A stretch of DNA of 51,909 nt from Victivallales bacterium (GTDB taxonomy: Bacteria > Verrucomicrobiota > Lentisphaeria > Victivallales > UBA1829). The translations under genes and the position numbers were made by a program. The stretch is from positions 1-51,909 of the forward strand of contig JAEEQN010000019.1 in the NCBI GenBank assembly GCA_016285345.1, written 5' to 3'. The notes under the pieces are model-generated. The model made no database searches, had not been told where the DNA came from, and worked only from the letters and a program-made list of their open reading frames with translations. This document shows, one piece after another, positions 35,941 to 44,473 of this stretch. Within the stretch, counting starts at the first letter, position 1. Each line of letters begins with the position of its first letter.

Positions 35941-38706
35941 ATGAAGAAATCTTCCGCGAAAAAGTACGTCTACCTGTTCGGAAAAGGCATGAGCGACGGC
36001 GACGCTTCCATGAATGAACTGCTCGGCGGCAAAGGCGCCAATCTCGCCGAAATGGCCAAGCTCGGCCTCCCGGTCCCTGCCGGATTCACCATCACCACCG
36101 AATGCTGCGTCGATTATTTCGCGAACGGCCAGAAGAATCCCGCCGGCCTCGACGCCCAGGTCAAGACCGCTCTCGCGCAGGTCGAAAAAGTCATGAAGAT
36201 GAAGTACGGCGACAAGGACAACCCGCTGCTCGTCTCCTGCCGTTCCGGCGCACGCAAGTCCATGCCCGGCATGATGGAGACCGTCCTGAACGTCGGTCTC
36301 GCCACCAGCACGATCCCCGGCCTCGTGAAGCGCACGGGCGGAAATGAACGCTTCGTCTACGACGCCTACCGCCGCCTCATCATGATGTACTCCGACGTCG
36401 TCATGGAAAAGGCCGAAGGCATCGAACCCGCCGAAGGCTGCGCCATCCGCAAGCAGCTCGACGCCATGCTCGACGACCTGAAGAAGGACAAAGGCTACAA
36501 GACCGACACCGACCTCTCCGTCGCCGACCTGAAGAAACTCTGCAAGGACTTCAAAGTCCGCATCAAGAAAGTCCTCAAGCGCGAATTCCCCGACGATCCC
36601 ATGCTTCAGCTTCAGGGCGCGATCGGCGCAGTCTTCAAGAGCTGGAACGGCAAAAAGGCCGTCTCCTACCGCCGCATCGAGGGCATTCCGGACGACTGGG
36701 GCACCGCCGTCAACGTCCAGAGCATGGTCTTCGGCAACATGGGCGACACCTCCGCCACCGGCGTCGCGTTCACTCGCGACCCCGCCACCGGCGACAACAA
36801 GTTCTACGGCGAATGGCTCATCAACGCCCAGGGCGAAGACGTCGTCGCCGGCACCCGCACCCCGTTCCCGCTGAACAAGGAGACCAAGAACGAGCAGAAC
36901 AAGCACCTGGCCTCCATGGAAGAGATGCTCCCGAAGACCTACAAGGAACTCGTCGGCATCCGCAACAAGCTCGAGCACCACTACCACGACATGCTCGATA
37001 TCGAGTTCACCATCCAGGACAAGCAGCTCTTCATGCTCCAGTGCCGCGTCGGCAAGCGCACCGGCACCGCCGCGCTCAACATGGCGATGGACATGCTCAA
37101 GGAAAAGCTCATCGACGAGAAGACCGCCGTCATGCGCGTCGCCCCGTCCCAGCTCGACGAACTCCTCCACCCGATCCTCGACCAGAAAGCCGAAAAGGCC
37201 GCCAAGGTCATCGTGAAGGGCCTCCCCGCCGGTCCCGGCGGCGCGGTCGGTCAGATCGTCTTCAACTCCGAGGACGCCATGGCCTGCCACAAGAAGAAAA
37301 TCGCCTGCATCATGGTCCGTGAAGAGACCAATCCGGAAGACGTCGACGGCATGCGCGCCGCCACCGGCATCCTGACCGCCCGCGGCGGCATGACCAGCCA
37401 CGCGGCGCTCGTCTGCCGCGGCTGGGGCAAGTGCTGCATCGTCGGCGCGGCCGACATCCAGGTCGACGAGGTCAAGAAGACCCTCAAGATCGGCACGAAG
37501 ACGTTCAAGGAAGGCGACATGCTCAGCCTGAACGGCACCCGCGGCTATGTGTACGCCGGCGCCCTGAAGACCGTCGACTCCAGCGAGAACGAACAGCTCA
37601 AGAAGTTCATGAAACTCGTCGACAAGTTCAAAAAGCTCGGCGTCCGCGCCAATGCCGACACCGCCGAAGACGCCGCCAAAGCACGCGCGTTCGGAGCCGA
37701 GGGCATCGGCCTCTTCCGTACCGAGCACATGTTCTACGGCGGCAACGAAAAGCCGCTCTTCGCGCTCCGCAAGATGATCCTCAGCAGCACCGCCGAGGAA
37801 CGCGTCAAGGCGCTCAACGAGCTCTTCCCCTACGTCAAGAAGGACATCCTCGCCACCCTGAAGGCGATGGAAGGCCTCCCGGTGACCGTCCGTTTCCTCG
37901 ATCCGCCGCTGCACGAGTTCGTGCCGCACACCAAGGAACAGCAACTTGACCTCGCCAAGTCCATCGGCATTTCCCACGCTGAGTTCCTGAAGCGCGCCGA
38001 CGCCCTGAAGGAAAGCAACCCGATGATGGGCCACCGCGGCGTCCGCCTCGGCGTCACCTATCCCGAGATCACCGCCATGCAGGCGCGCGCCATCTTCGAG
38101 GCCGCGTCCGAGATCATGCTCAAGGACAGGAAGCCCTGCCACGTCGAGATGATGATCCCCGTGACCTGCGACCCGAACGAACTCAAGGACCAGAAGAAGA
38201 TCATCGAACAGGTCGCCGCGGAAGTCGCGAAGAAGAACAAGATCAGGAAGTTCGACTACATGGTCGGCACCATGATCGAGATCCCGCGCGCCGCCATCCT
38301 CGCAGGCAAGATGGCCGGGGAAGCCGAATTCTTCTCCTTCGGCACCAACGACCTCACCCAGATGACGTTCGGGTTCTCCCGCGACGACATCGGCGGCTTC
38401 ATCAACGAGTACCTCGAAAAGGACATCATCCCCGCCGATCCCTTCCAGACCATCGACCGCGACGGCGTCGGCTGGATGATCCGTCACGCCGTCGAGGCCG
38501 GACGCGCCACGCGCAAGAACCTGAAGGCCGGCATCTGCGGCGAACAGGGCGGCGAACCGAAGTCCGTGGAATTCTGCCACGAAGTCGGTCTCTCCTACGT
38601 CTCCTGCAGCGCCTACCGCGTGCCCATCGCCCGTCTGGCCGCCGCGCAGGCCGCCATCAAGTCCGAGCTGGCCGCCAAGGCCGCCAGGAAGGCGAAACGG
38701 AAATAA
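35941..38706 (+). CDS. ppdK: pyruvate, phosphate dikinase
   Basis: Interconverts pyruvate, ATP and phosphate with PEP, AMP and pyrophosphate, in a reversible glycolytic step using PPi. 921 residues, slightly above the usual ~875-900. N-terminal nucleotide-binding domain: GKGANLAEMAKLGLPVPAGF, SGARKSMPGMMETVLNVGL, GDTSATGVAFTRDPATGDNK. Central phosphohistidine domain: H487 in LTARGGMTSHAALVCRGWGK. C-terminal PEP/pyruvate barrel: GIGLFRTEHMFYGG, MVGTMIEIPRAAILAGKMAG, FSFGTNDLTQMTFGFSRDD and CGEQGGEPKSVEFCHEVGLS with C889 in VSCSAYRVP. Very strong codon bias suggests high expression. Own promoter and terminator; single-gene transcript. Confidence 0.98.
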   Translation: MKKSSAKKYVYLFGKGMSDGDASMNELLGGKGANLAEMAKLGLPVPAGFTITTECCVDYFANGQKNPAGLDAQVKTALAQVEKVMKMKYGDKDNPLLVSCRSGARKSMPGMMETVLNVGLATSTIPGLVKRTGGNERFVYDAYRRLIMMYSDVVMEKAEGIEPAEGCAIRKQLDAMLDDLKKDKGYKTDTDLSVADLKKLCKDFKVRIKKVLKREFPDDPMLQLQGAIGAVFKSWNGKKAVSYRRIEGIPDDWGTAVNVQSMVFGNMGDTSATGVAFTRDPATGDNKFYGEWLINAQGEDVVAGTRTPFPLNKETKNEQNKHLASMEEMLPKTYKELVGIRNKLEHHYHDMLDIEFTIQDKQLFMLQCRVGKRTGTAALNMAMDMLKEKLIDEKTAVMRVAPSQLDELLHPILDQKAEKAAKVIVKGLPAGPGGAVGQIVFNSEDAMACHKKKIACIMVREETNPEDVDGMRAATGILTARGGMTSHAALVCRGWGKCCIVGAADIQVDEVKKTLKIGTKTFKEGDMLSLNGTRGYVYAGALKTVDSSENEQLKKFMKLVDKFKKLGVRANADTAEDAAKARAFGAEGIGLFRTEHMFYGGNEKPLFALRKMILSSTAEERVKALNELFPYVKKDILATLKAMEGLPVTVRFLDPPLHEFVPHTKEQQLDLAKSIGISHAEFLKRADALKESNPMMGHRGVRLGVTYPEITAMQARAIFEAASEIMLKDRKPCHVEMMIPVTCDPNELKDQKKIIEQVAAEVAKKNKIRKFDYMVGTMIEIPRAAILAGKMAGEAEFFSFGTNDLTQMTFGFSRDDIGGFINEYLEKDIIPADPFQTIDRDGVGWMIRHAVEAGRATRKNLKAGICGEQGGEPKSVEFCHEVGLSYVSCSAYRVPIARLAAAQAAIKSELAAKAARKAKRK

Positions 38707-38727
38707 TCCGTTCCTTCGGATCATACC

Positions 38728-38757
38728 GGGGTGTCCGTTCATCGGGCGCCCCGTTTT
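38728..38757 (+). terminator. terminator of ppdK
   Basis: GGGGTGTCC (38728-38736) pairs with GGGCGCCCC (38744-38752) with G-U pairs, followed by GTTTTC. Confidence 0.7.
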
Positions 38758-38803
38758 CATCTCAGCCCCCTGCCCCGAAAACAATCCAACCAAGCTTCTT
38801 TCC

Positions 38804-39694
38804 ATGCAGTTCTCCGGCCGTCCCGTTTCCTTTTTCTATCCCTGGCGTTTCGTCTCACGCGAACTCTACCGGTCCGTCATGGTCGATTTCCGCGACCACG
38901 GCGCGGAGAACCTCGTGATCGTGCAGGAATGGATGGAACGCATCCTCACGGATCACGTCTTTTATTTGGATCTGCTGGAAATGGTCCGCGACGCGGGCAT
39001 GAAATTGTTCGAGGTACACGCGCCGAACGGACCGCAATGGGACCTCTCCTGCGTGTTCGAGGGGCGGCGCGGCCCGATGATCGAAGGTCATAAACGCGCG
39101 CTGTGCTATGCCGCGGAAACAGGATGCCGCACGTACACGATCCACATCGGCGCGGGCCAGTACAACCGGTTCCGGATGCCCATCCCGAAACTCCGCGAGG
39201 CCGCGCTCCGCACGCTCGACGAACTCGTCCCGCACGCCGAAAAACTCGGCGTCGTGATCGCCGTGGAAAACAGTTTCGAGCCGCCGAACACGCCCGACGA
39301 GGTGCTGTTCCTGCTGGAGCAATTCAGCTCGCCCGCGCTCGGCTGCTGCTACGACGCCGGACACGCGAACGTCATGGCGCCCGCGCCCGGCAAACGCCAG
39401 GAGCTTTACTGCTCCGTTATGAAGGAGATCTGGGACGGCCACGTGATCGAATCCCCGGACGCGCTTGACAAGCTCGCGCCGCACGTCGTGACCGCGCATC
39501 TGCACGACAACGACGGATACCGCGACGCGCACGCCCTGCCCGGTTCAGGTTCGGTCGACTGGCCAGTCATCCTTGCAAAACTCGCCGCCTGCCCGAGGCT
39601 CGTCTCCGTTCAGTCGGAGGTGCATTGCGACCGCGCGGAAAACGAGGTCACGCCCGGCCGCATCTGCCGGAAATTCGCGGAGCTTTTCCGCTGA
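38804..39694 (+). CDS. sugar phosphate isomerase/epimerase family TIM-barrel protein
   Basis: 296 residues of the xylose-isomerase-like TIM barrel (AP endonuclease family 2), usually sugar isomerases or epimerases with one or two metal ions. Metal ligands in order: VIAVENSF (Glu), CYDAGHAN (Asp, His), AHLHDNDGYRDAH (His, Asp), and a final Glu in VSVQSEVHC. The substrate is not predictable. Located after the ppdK terminator with no obvious promoter and no clear ribosome site ahead of the ATG, so the start is tentative. Convergent with the kinase-like gene, 15 bases between the stops. Confidence 0.85.
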   Translation: MQFSGRPVSFFYPWRFVSRELYRSVMVDFRDHGAENLVIVQEWMERILTDHVFYLDLLEMVRDAGMKLFEVHAPNGPQWDLSCVFEGRRGPMIEGHKRALCYAAETGCRTYTIHIGAGQYNRFRMPIPKLREAALRTLDELVPHAEKLGVVIAVENSFEPPNTPDEVLFLLEQFSSPALGCCYDAGHANVMAPAPGKRQELYCSVMKEIWDGHVIESPDALDKLAPHVVTAHLHDNDGYRDAHALPGSGSVDWPVILAKLAACPRLVSVQSEVHCDRAENEVTPGRICRKFAELFR

Positions 39695-39709
39695 AAGAAA
39701 CGTTCTGAA

Positions 39710-40639
39710 TCAGAACCAGCCCCAGCAGCAGATGCCGGCGAGGACGGTGTAGCCGGAAAGCATCATCAGCGGCGTGTCCATGGAATGCGGCGCGAACGCC
39801 TCGGCGAACGTCATCAGCGGGGGGAGGATGACCAGCGCGGCGACGAACTGGCGCGCGGTATCGAATTCGCCGTGGAAGATGAAGATCGCGATCAGCGTGG
39901 TGAAGAACACGCACGCGCTGCCCTCGTAGGAACGCGTGTAGCTGCGTTTGAAATTCCAGGCCGGGACCGTGTATTTGTGCTTGCCGAAGTACTTTCCGAT
40001 GGGTTCGGCGAGACCGTCGCCGATGCTCACCGCCAGCACGATGATCATGACCAGGTACGGCTCGTGCAGCTTATTCTCGAAGAAATTCTGGAAGGTGACG
40101 CTCAGCAGCAGGCCGGGGAGCAGGTTGCCGAGGATGATCCATTTCAGCGTGTGCGGACGGTCCTCGGGACGGTCCATGGAGTTGAACTGGAGCATGAAGA
40201 ACCGGCAGTTCTCGCGAAGCGGCTTGATAAGCAGCAGAAAGGTCAGCATCACGAAGAGGGTCTCCCACAGGTGCGGCAGCAGGCCTTCATGTTTGCCGAA
40301 GGGATTGATGAGCGGAGCGAGGTAGGCGGCGAAATGCTGGAGCTTGCGCGTGTAATTGACCTTGAACTTGGTCGGGCGCGTATAGACGATGTAGCCTTTT
40401 TCGTCCGTGGCGCAGAACTTCCGGCAGATGAGGCCGCCGACAAGCGAAACCGCGCCGACGATGATGATCTTAGTCAGGCCGAACGCGAAGAAATCACGGT
40501 CGATGATGCCCTTGCTGTCGTACCACCAGGTATACAGGCTCAGACCGATGAGGGCATAAAGCCACATAAAAAGGAATGCAAGGTCAAACGTTTTTGTCCA
40601 GGGAGCATCATAGTTGCCATATTCTTTTTCGCTGCTCAT
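39710..40639 (-). CDS. CTP-dependent dolichol/phytol/diacylglycerol kinase-like membrane protein
   Basis: 309 residues, seven to eight membrane helices. The best match is the Sec59/DGK1/VTE5 (phosphatidate cytidylyltransferase-like) family: YTRKLQHFAAYLAPL, then the signature VSIGDGLAEPIGKYFGKHKY, FKRSYTRSYEGSACVFFTTL. Those enzymes use CTP to phosphorylate lipid alcohols such as phytol, dolichol or diacylglycerol. The start at 40639 has GGAG eight bases upstream; the longer frame to 40732 has none. Substrate unknown. Its own promoter lies at 40704-40732. Confidence 0.72.
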   Translation of the reverse strand: MSSEKEYGNYDAPWTKTFDLAFLFMWLYALIGLSLYTWWYDSKGIIDRDFFAFGLTKIIIVGAVSLVGGLICRKFCATDEKGYIVYTRPTKFKVNYTRKLQHFAAYLAPLINPFGKHEGLLPHLWETLFVMLTFLLLIKPLRENCRFFMLQFNSMDRPEDRPHTLKWIILGNLLPGLLLSVTFQNFFENKLHEPYLVMIIVLAVSIGDGLAEPIGKYFGKHKYTVPAWNFKRSYTRSYEGSACVFFTTLIAIFIFHGEFDTARQFVAALVILPPLMTFAEAFAPHSMDTPLMMLSGYTVLAGICCWGWF

Positions 40640-40942
40640 GAAGAAAACTCCTTCGTTTTGATCGCCCGAGAGCGGGAAGCGTTGCCGATTATGATTTAGC
40701 GATACAATAACACGGGAAGAAAGAAAAATCAAGGCGGGATTCCAACTATTTTTCCGGCTTTTTGAAAAAAACGGACCGAAACGGTAATGAATAATTCAAC
40801 GGCAAGGGACGGTTCCGTGTTCTCCGGCTTTGCTTTTTTTTGCATTTTTTCACTAAAACGGCTTGACTTTTCCGCAAAACGGGAAAACAGTATGTTGAAA
40901 CAAATCTTTTATTGACCCCGTTCAACAGAAAGGATTCCGCGA
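40640..40942. other. divergent intergenic region between the kinase-like gene and phoH
   Basis: 303 bases without a gene. It holds the minus-strand promoter at 40704-40732. For the plus-strand phoH gene a TTGACT at 40863 is followed 22 bases later by TATGTT, too far apart for a standard promoter, so its start is unclear. Nothing else is visible. Confidence 0.5.
40704..40732 (-). promoter_or_regulatory. promoter of the kinase-like gene
   Basis: Minus strand TTGATT, 17 bp, TATTGT. Confidence 0.55.
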
Positions 40943-42271
40943 ATGAAAAAAACGTACGTGCTCGATACGAACGTCATCCTCCACAGCGCACAGGCGCTGA
41001 ACTCGTTTGAGGACAACGAAGTCGTCATCCCCATGACCGTGATCGAAGAGCTGGACAAGTTCAAACGCAACCAGGATGAACTCGGCCGCAACACCCGTCA
41101 GGCGATCCGCCAGATCGACGCGCTCCGTCAGAAAGGCTCGCTCGCGAAGGGCGTCAGCCTCGACAACTCCCCAGATCCCGACAAGTGCGGCAGCCTCCGC
41201 GTCATGGTCAGCGAAGGGCACCTCTCCGGCAGTTCGGACATGAAGGTGCCGGACAACCGTATTCTGAACGTGGCGAAGATGCTGATGGAGCAGGAGAATC
41301 GCCCCGTGATCTTCATCACCAAGGACCTGAACCTGCGCCTGAAAGCCGACGCGCTGGGCATCCCCGTGGAGGATTTCGAGTGCGAGCAGGTCAACAGCGA
41401 CGAACTCTACCCCGGCGTGCTCACGATCCCGTCCAGCGCCGACCTCATGACTCAATTCCACCGCGACGGCTTCATCGAGATACCGAAGGACCTCACGGTC
41501 TACCCGAACGAATTCGTGATCTTCGCGGACACGGCGAACGAGCACCACACCACCGTCGGCTGGTGCCGCCACGGCCGCATCGAGGTCCTCCCGGACGGCG
41601 CGGGCGAACACGTCGGCGGCATCACGCCGCGCAGCCTCGAACAGCGCATGGCGCTGATCCTGCTCACCGATCCCGAAATTCAGGTCGTCTCCCTGGTCGG
41701 ACAGGCGGGCAGCGGCAAGACCCTCCTCGCGCTCGCGGCCGCCGTCGAACAGGCCATCAACAACAATCTGTACGAGCGCATCCTCGTGAGCCGTCCGATC
41801 GTGCCGATGGGCAAGGACATCGGCTACATGCCCGGCGGCAAGGACGAAAAGCTCTCCGTCTGGATGCAGCCCATCTACGACAACCTCGAATTCCTCCTGC
41901 AGAACAGCGGAAAGAAGGACCAGCAGACCGTCCGCCGCCGCCTCGACGACATGCGCCGCAACCATCAGCTCGAGCTCGAAGCCCTCACCTACATCCGCGG
42001 CCGCAGCATCCCTCGCCAGTTCATCATCGTGGACGAGGCGCAGAACCTGACGCCGCACGAGGTCAAGACCATCGTCAGCCGCGCGGGCATGGGCTCCAAG
42101 ATGATCCTCACCGGCGACCCCGCCCAGATCGACAATCCCTACCTGGACGCCTCCAGCAACGGCCTCTCCTACCTCGTCGAGCATCTCAAGGGCATCGACC
42201 TCCACGGCCACATCACGCTGAGGAAGAGCGAACGCAGTCCGCTCGCCGCGGCCGCCGCCGAACATCTTTAA
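40943..42271 (+). CDS. PIN domain-PhoH ATPase fusion
   Basis: 442 residues. The first ~125 are a PIN (nuclease) domain: TYVLDTNVILHSAQAL with the first acidic residue, VIPMTVIEELDKFKRNQDEL, and the VPDNRILNVAKMLMEQ and FITKDLNLRLKADALGIP segments. The ATPase half (~230-442) carries Walker A GQAGSGKTLLALA and Walker B FIIVDEAQNLTPHE, with ILTGDPAQIDNPYLD. PIN-PhoH (YlaK-type) proteins are predicted RNA-unwinding nucleases linked to stress, though few have been tested. AAAGGA lies eight bases before the ATG. The last codons abut repeat copy C. Confidence 0.93.
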   Translation: MKKTYVLDTNVILHSAQALNSFEDNEVVIPMTVIEELDKFKRNQDELGRNTRQAIRQIDALRQKGSLAKGVSLDNSPDPDKCGSLRVMVSEGHLSGSSDMKVPDNRILNVAKMLMEQENRPVIFITKDLNLRLKADALGIPVEDFECEQVNSDELYPGVLTIPSSADLMTQFHRDGFIEIPKDLTVYPNEFVIFADTANEHHTTVGWCRHGRIEVLPDGAGEHVGGITPRSLEQRMALILLTDPEIQVVSLVGQAGSGKTLLALAAAVEQAINNNLYERILVSRPIVPMGKDIGYMPGGKDEKLSVWMQPIYDNLEFLLQNSGKKDQQTVRRRLDDMRRNHQLELEALTYIRGRSIPRQFIIVDEAQNLTPHEVKTIVSRAGMGSKMILTGDPAQIDNPYLDASSNGLSYLVEHLKGIDLHGHITLRKSERSPLAAAAAEHL

Positions 42272-42319
42272 GGAGGACAAGTCCTCCACTGCGGCAGTGC
42301 CGGGCTAACGCTCCGGCAC
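42272..42319 (+). repeat. three-hairpin 3'-end element, copy C
   Basis: GGAGGAC-AA-GTCCTCC, CACT-GCGGC-AGTG and GTGCCGG...CCGGCAC. Begins on the base after the phoH TAA. Aligns with the reverse complement of copy B with only a few differences, all in or near loops. Confidence 0.8.
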
Positions 42320-42380
42320 ACGACAAGCAAAATAAACTTCGTGACGGCACACGCTCCCACCGTTACAATACGTTAATTAC

Positions 42381-42410
42381 AGCTCCGTCAGTTCGCCGGC
42401 GGGGCTTTTT
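42381..42410 (+). terminator. terminator of phoH
   Basis: AGCTCCG (42381-42387) pairs with CGGGGCT (42400-42406, one G-U), followed by TTTTT. Confidence 0.65.
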
Positions 42411-42445
42411 GCTCAAAAAGTATATCTTTTTTTCCGGAAAACGAT

Positions 42446-42472
42446 TTGCTTTCTCAAAAAAGCGTGTATATT
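42446..42472 (+). promoter_or_regulatory. promoter of the alpha-galactosidase gene
   Basis: TTGCTT, 15 bp, TGTATATT; about 50 bases before the ATG at 42522. Confidence 0.55.
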
Positions 42473-42521
42473 AGAGTATAAATCAGTCTTTACCCCCTTA
42501 AGCAACACAGAAAGGCAAGTT

Positions 42522-44306
42522 ATGACCACCATGATGAAGACTCTTTGCGCCAGTGCTATTTTTGCCACGGCAGCCGCGGCGTCCGCGGATTTCCACGAAT
42601 GGGCCAAATCCCCGCCGATGGGCTGGAACAGCTGGGACTGCTTCGGCACGACCATCACCGACGAGATCGCCAGGGCCCAGGCCGACGCGCAGGAAAAATA
42701 CCTGAAGGACGCGGGCTGGGAATACTTCGTGGTCGATATCCAGTGGTACGAAGGCGGCTCCCAGGGACACGGCTACAGACGCGACGCCGTCCTCACCATG
42801 GATGAATTCGGCCGTCTGCTCCCCGCCCCCAACAAGTTCCCGTCCTCCGTCGACGGCAAGGGCTTCAAGCCGCTCGCGGACTACGTCCATGCGAAGGGCC
42901 TCAAGTTCGGCATCCACCTCATGCGCGGCATCCCGAAACAGGCCGTCCGCCAGAACACCCCCGTCAAGGGCACGAACTACCGCGCCCAGGACATCGCGAA
43001 CACCCGCAGCACCTGCGCGTGGAACCCCGACATGTACGGCGTGGACATGAACAAGCCCGGCGCGCAGGAGTACTACGACTCCGTCTTCGAGCTCTACGCC
43101 TCCTGGGGCATCGACTTCATCAAGGTCGACGACATCTCCCGTCCCTACGACCGCGTCCAGCAGCTCGAGATCGAAGCCATGCGCAAGGCCATCGACAAGA
43201 CCGGCCGCCCGATCGTCTTCAGCCTCTCCCCCGGCGACACCCCCGTCTCGAAGGGCGCGCACGTGAACCAATTTGCCAACATGTGGCGCGTCTCCGACGA
43301 CTTCTGGGACCGCTGGGATCCCCTCTACGGCATGTTCGGCCGCCTCGACAAGTGGACCCCGTACCGCATCGAGGGCGCGTACCCCGACGCCGACATGCTC
43401 CCGTTCGGCATCATCGAGTTCCGCCGCCCCACCCGGTTCACGCATGACGAACAGGTCACGGTCATGTCCCTCTGGTGCATCGCCCGTTCCCCGCTCATGC
43501 TCGGCGCGGACATGACCAAGTTCGACAACGACGAATGGACCGTGAAGCTCCTCACGAACAAGGAAGTCCTCGCCGTCAACCAGCACAGCACGAACAACCG
43601 CCAGATCTCGAACAAGGGCGACCTCATCGTCTGGGCCGCCGACATCCCCGGCAGCAAGGACAAGTACGTCGCCCTCTTCAACGCATCCACCCCCGGCAGC
43701 CGCGACGTCGACTTCCTGAAGGCCAGATACCGCAGCATCCGCATCGGCGGCGACGGCGAACGCGAAGCCCAGGTCAAGGCCGACATCAGCGGAGCCAAGG
43801 CGTTCGCGCTCGCGGTCACAGACGGCGGCGACACCAACAACTGGGACCACGCCGCCTGGCTGGAACCCGTCCTCTCCGGTCCCGCCGGCACGAAGAAACT
43901 CACCGAGCTGAAGTGGAAGAGCGCCCAGCAGGGCTGGGGCTCCACCCGCGTCGGCCTGACCTCCGACGGACGCCGCATCGACGGCATCGGCACGCACGCA
44001 GTCTCCGTCATCATCTACGACCGTCCCGAGGGCTACAACACCGTCACCGCGCGCGGCGTCCTCGCCGACGACGCGGAGAACCGGGGCGGCACGGTCGAAT
44101 TCCTCGTCCTCACCGACGAAGCGTTCGGCGCGGAAGCGAAGGAAGAGGGCGAAGTCACCGTGAACTTCTCCGACATCGGCGTCGGCAAACGCGCCCGCGT
44201 CCGCGACCTCTGGGCGCAGCAGGACCTCGGAACTTTCGACGATTCCTTCTCCAAGGTGCTGAAATGCCACGCCTCGGGCCTCTACAGGATCACCCCCGTG
44301 GAGTAA
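42522..44306 (+). CDS. exported GH27 alpha-galactosidase with NPCBM module
   Basis: 594 residues. Signal peptide to about residue 22 (ends AAASA). The GH27 barrel begins at MGWNSWDCFG; nucleophile D203 in DFIKVDDI and acid/base D260 in MWRVSDDFWD, with RPIVFSLSPG and DMLPFG as further family marks. The usual C-terminal beta-sandwich starts at KDKYVALFN (~385) and finishes at VRDLWAQQDLGTF near the end. Between them is an NPCBM carbohydrate-binding module (DGIGTHAVSVIIYDRPEGYN). So the module appears inserted in the sandwich. Releases terminal alpha-galactose from oligosaccharides, or possibly beta-L-arabinose, since GH27 includes such enzymes. A possible partner of the GH2 enzyme. Confidence 0.94.
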   Translation: MTTMMKTLCASAIFATAAAASADFHEWAKSPPMGWNSWDCFGTTITDEIARAQADAQEKYLKDAGWEYFVVDIQWYEGGSQGHGYRRDAVLTMDEFGRLLPAPNKFPSSVDGKGFKPLADYVHAKGLKFGIHLMRGIPKQAVRQNTPVKGTNYRAQDIANTRSTCAWNPDMYGVDMNKPGAQEYYDSVFELYASWGIDFIKVDDISRPYDRVQQLEIEAMRKAIDKTGRPIVFSLSPGDTPVSKGAHVNQFANMWRVSDDFWDRWDPLYGMFGRLDKWTPYRIEGAYPDADMLPFGIIEFRRPTRFTHDEQVTVMSLWCIARSPLMLGADMTKFDNDEWTVKLLTNKEVLAVNQHSTNNRQISNKGDLIVWAADIPGSKDKYVALFNASTPGSRDVDFLKARYRSIRIGGDGEREAQVKADISGAKAFALAVTDGGDTNNWDHAAWLEPVLSGPAGTKKLTELKWKSAQQGWGSTRVGLTSDGRRIDGIGTHAVSVIIYDRPEGYNTVTARGVLADDAENRGGTVEFLVLTDEAFGAEAKEEGEVTVNFSDIGVGKRARVRDLWAQQDLGTFDDSFSKVLKCHASGLYRITPVE

Positions 44307-44339
44307 ACTTTTCAGATCAAAAAACAGTTGTCTGACTCG

Positions 44340-44373
44340 GATCGCCGGATCATTGGTCCGGCGGTCTTTTTTT
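44340..44373 (+). terminator. terminator of the alpha-galactosidase gene
   Basis: GATCGCCGGA (44340-44349) pairs with TCCGGCGGTC (44357-44366, one G-U), followed by seven T. Confidence 0.85.
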
Positions 44374-44407
44374 GGGGGGATGCGCCAGACAGAAAGCACG
44401 ACATAAA

Positions 44408-44435
44408 GCCCCGCCTCCCGTTCGGGAAGCAGGGC
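44408..44435 (-). terminator. hairpin ending the pyrK-fkbM operon
   Basis: GCCCTGCTTCCC and GGGAGGCGGGGC (minus strand) form a long hairpin 38 bases after the fkbM stop, followed only by TTT. Confidence 0.5.
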
Positions 44436-44473
44436 GTGCCGATCCGTTCTGCGACCGGACAGCGGAAACGGAA

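Noticed and set aside
35902-38805. Minus-strand open frame of nearly 970 codons opposite ppdK
   Set aside because: ppdK motifs are unmistakable; the other strand is a by-product of strong codon bias.
40863-40896. Promoter of phoH from TTGACT and TATGTT
   Set aside because: The 22-base spacing is too long for a standard sigma-70 promoter.
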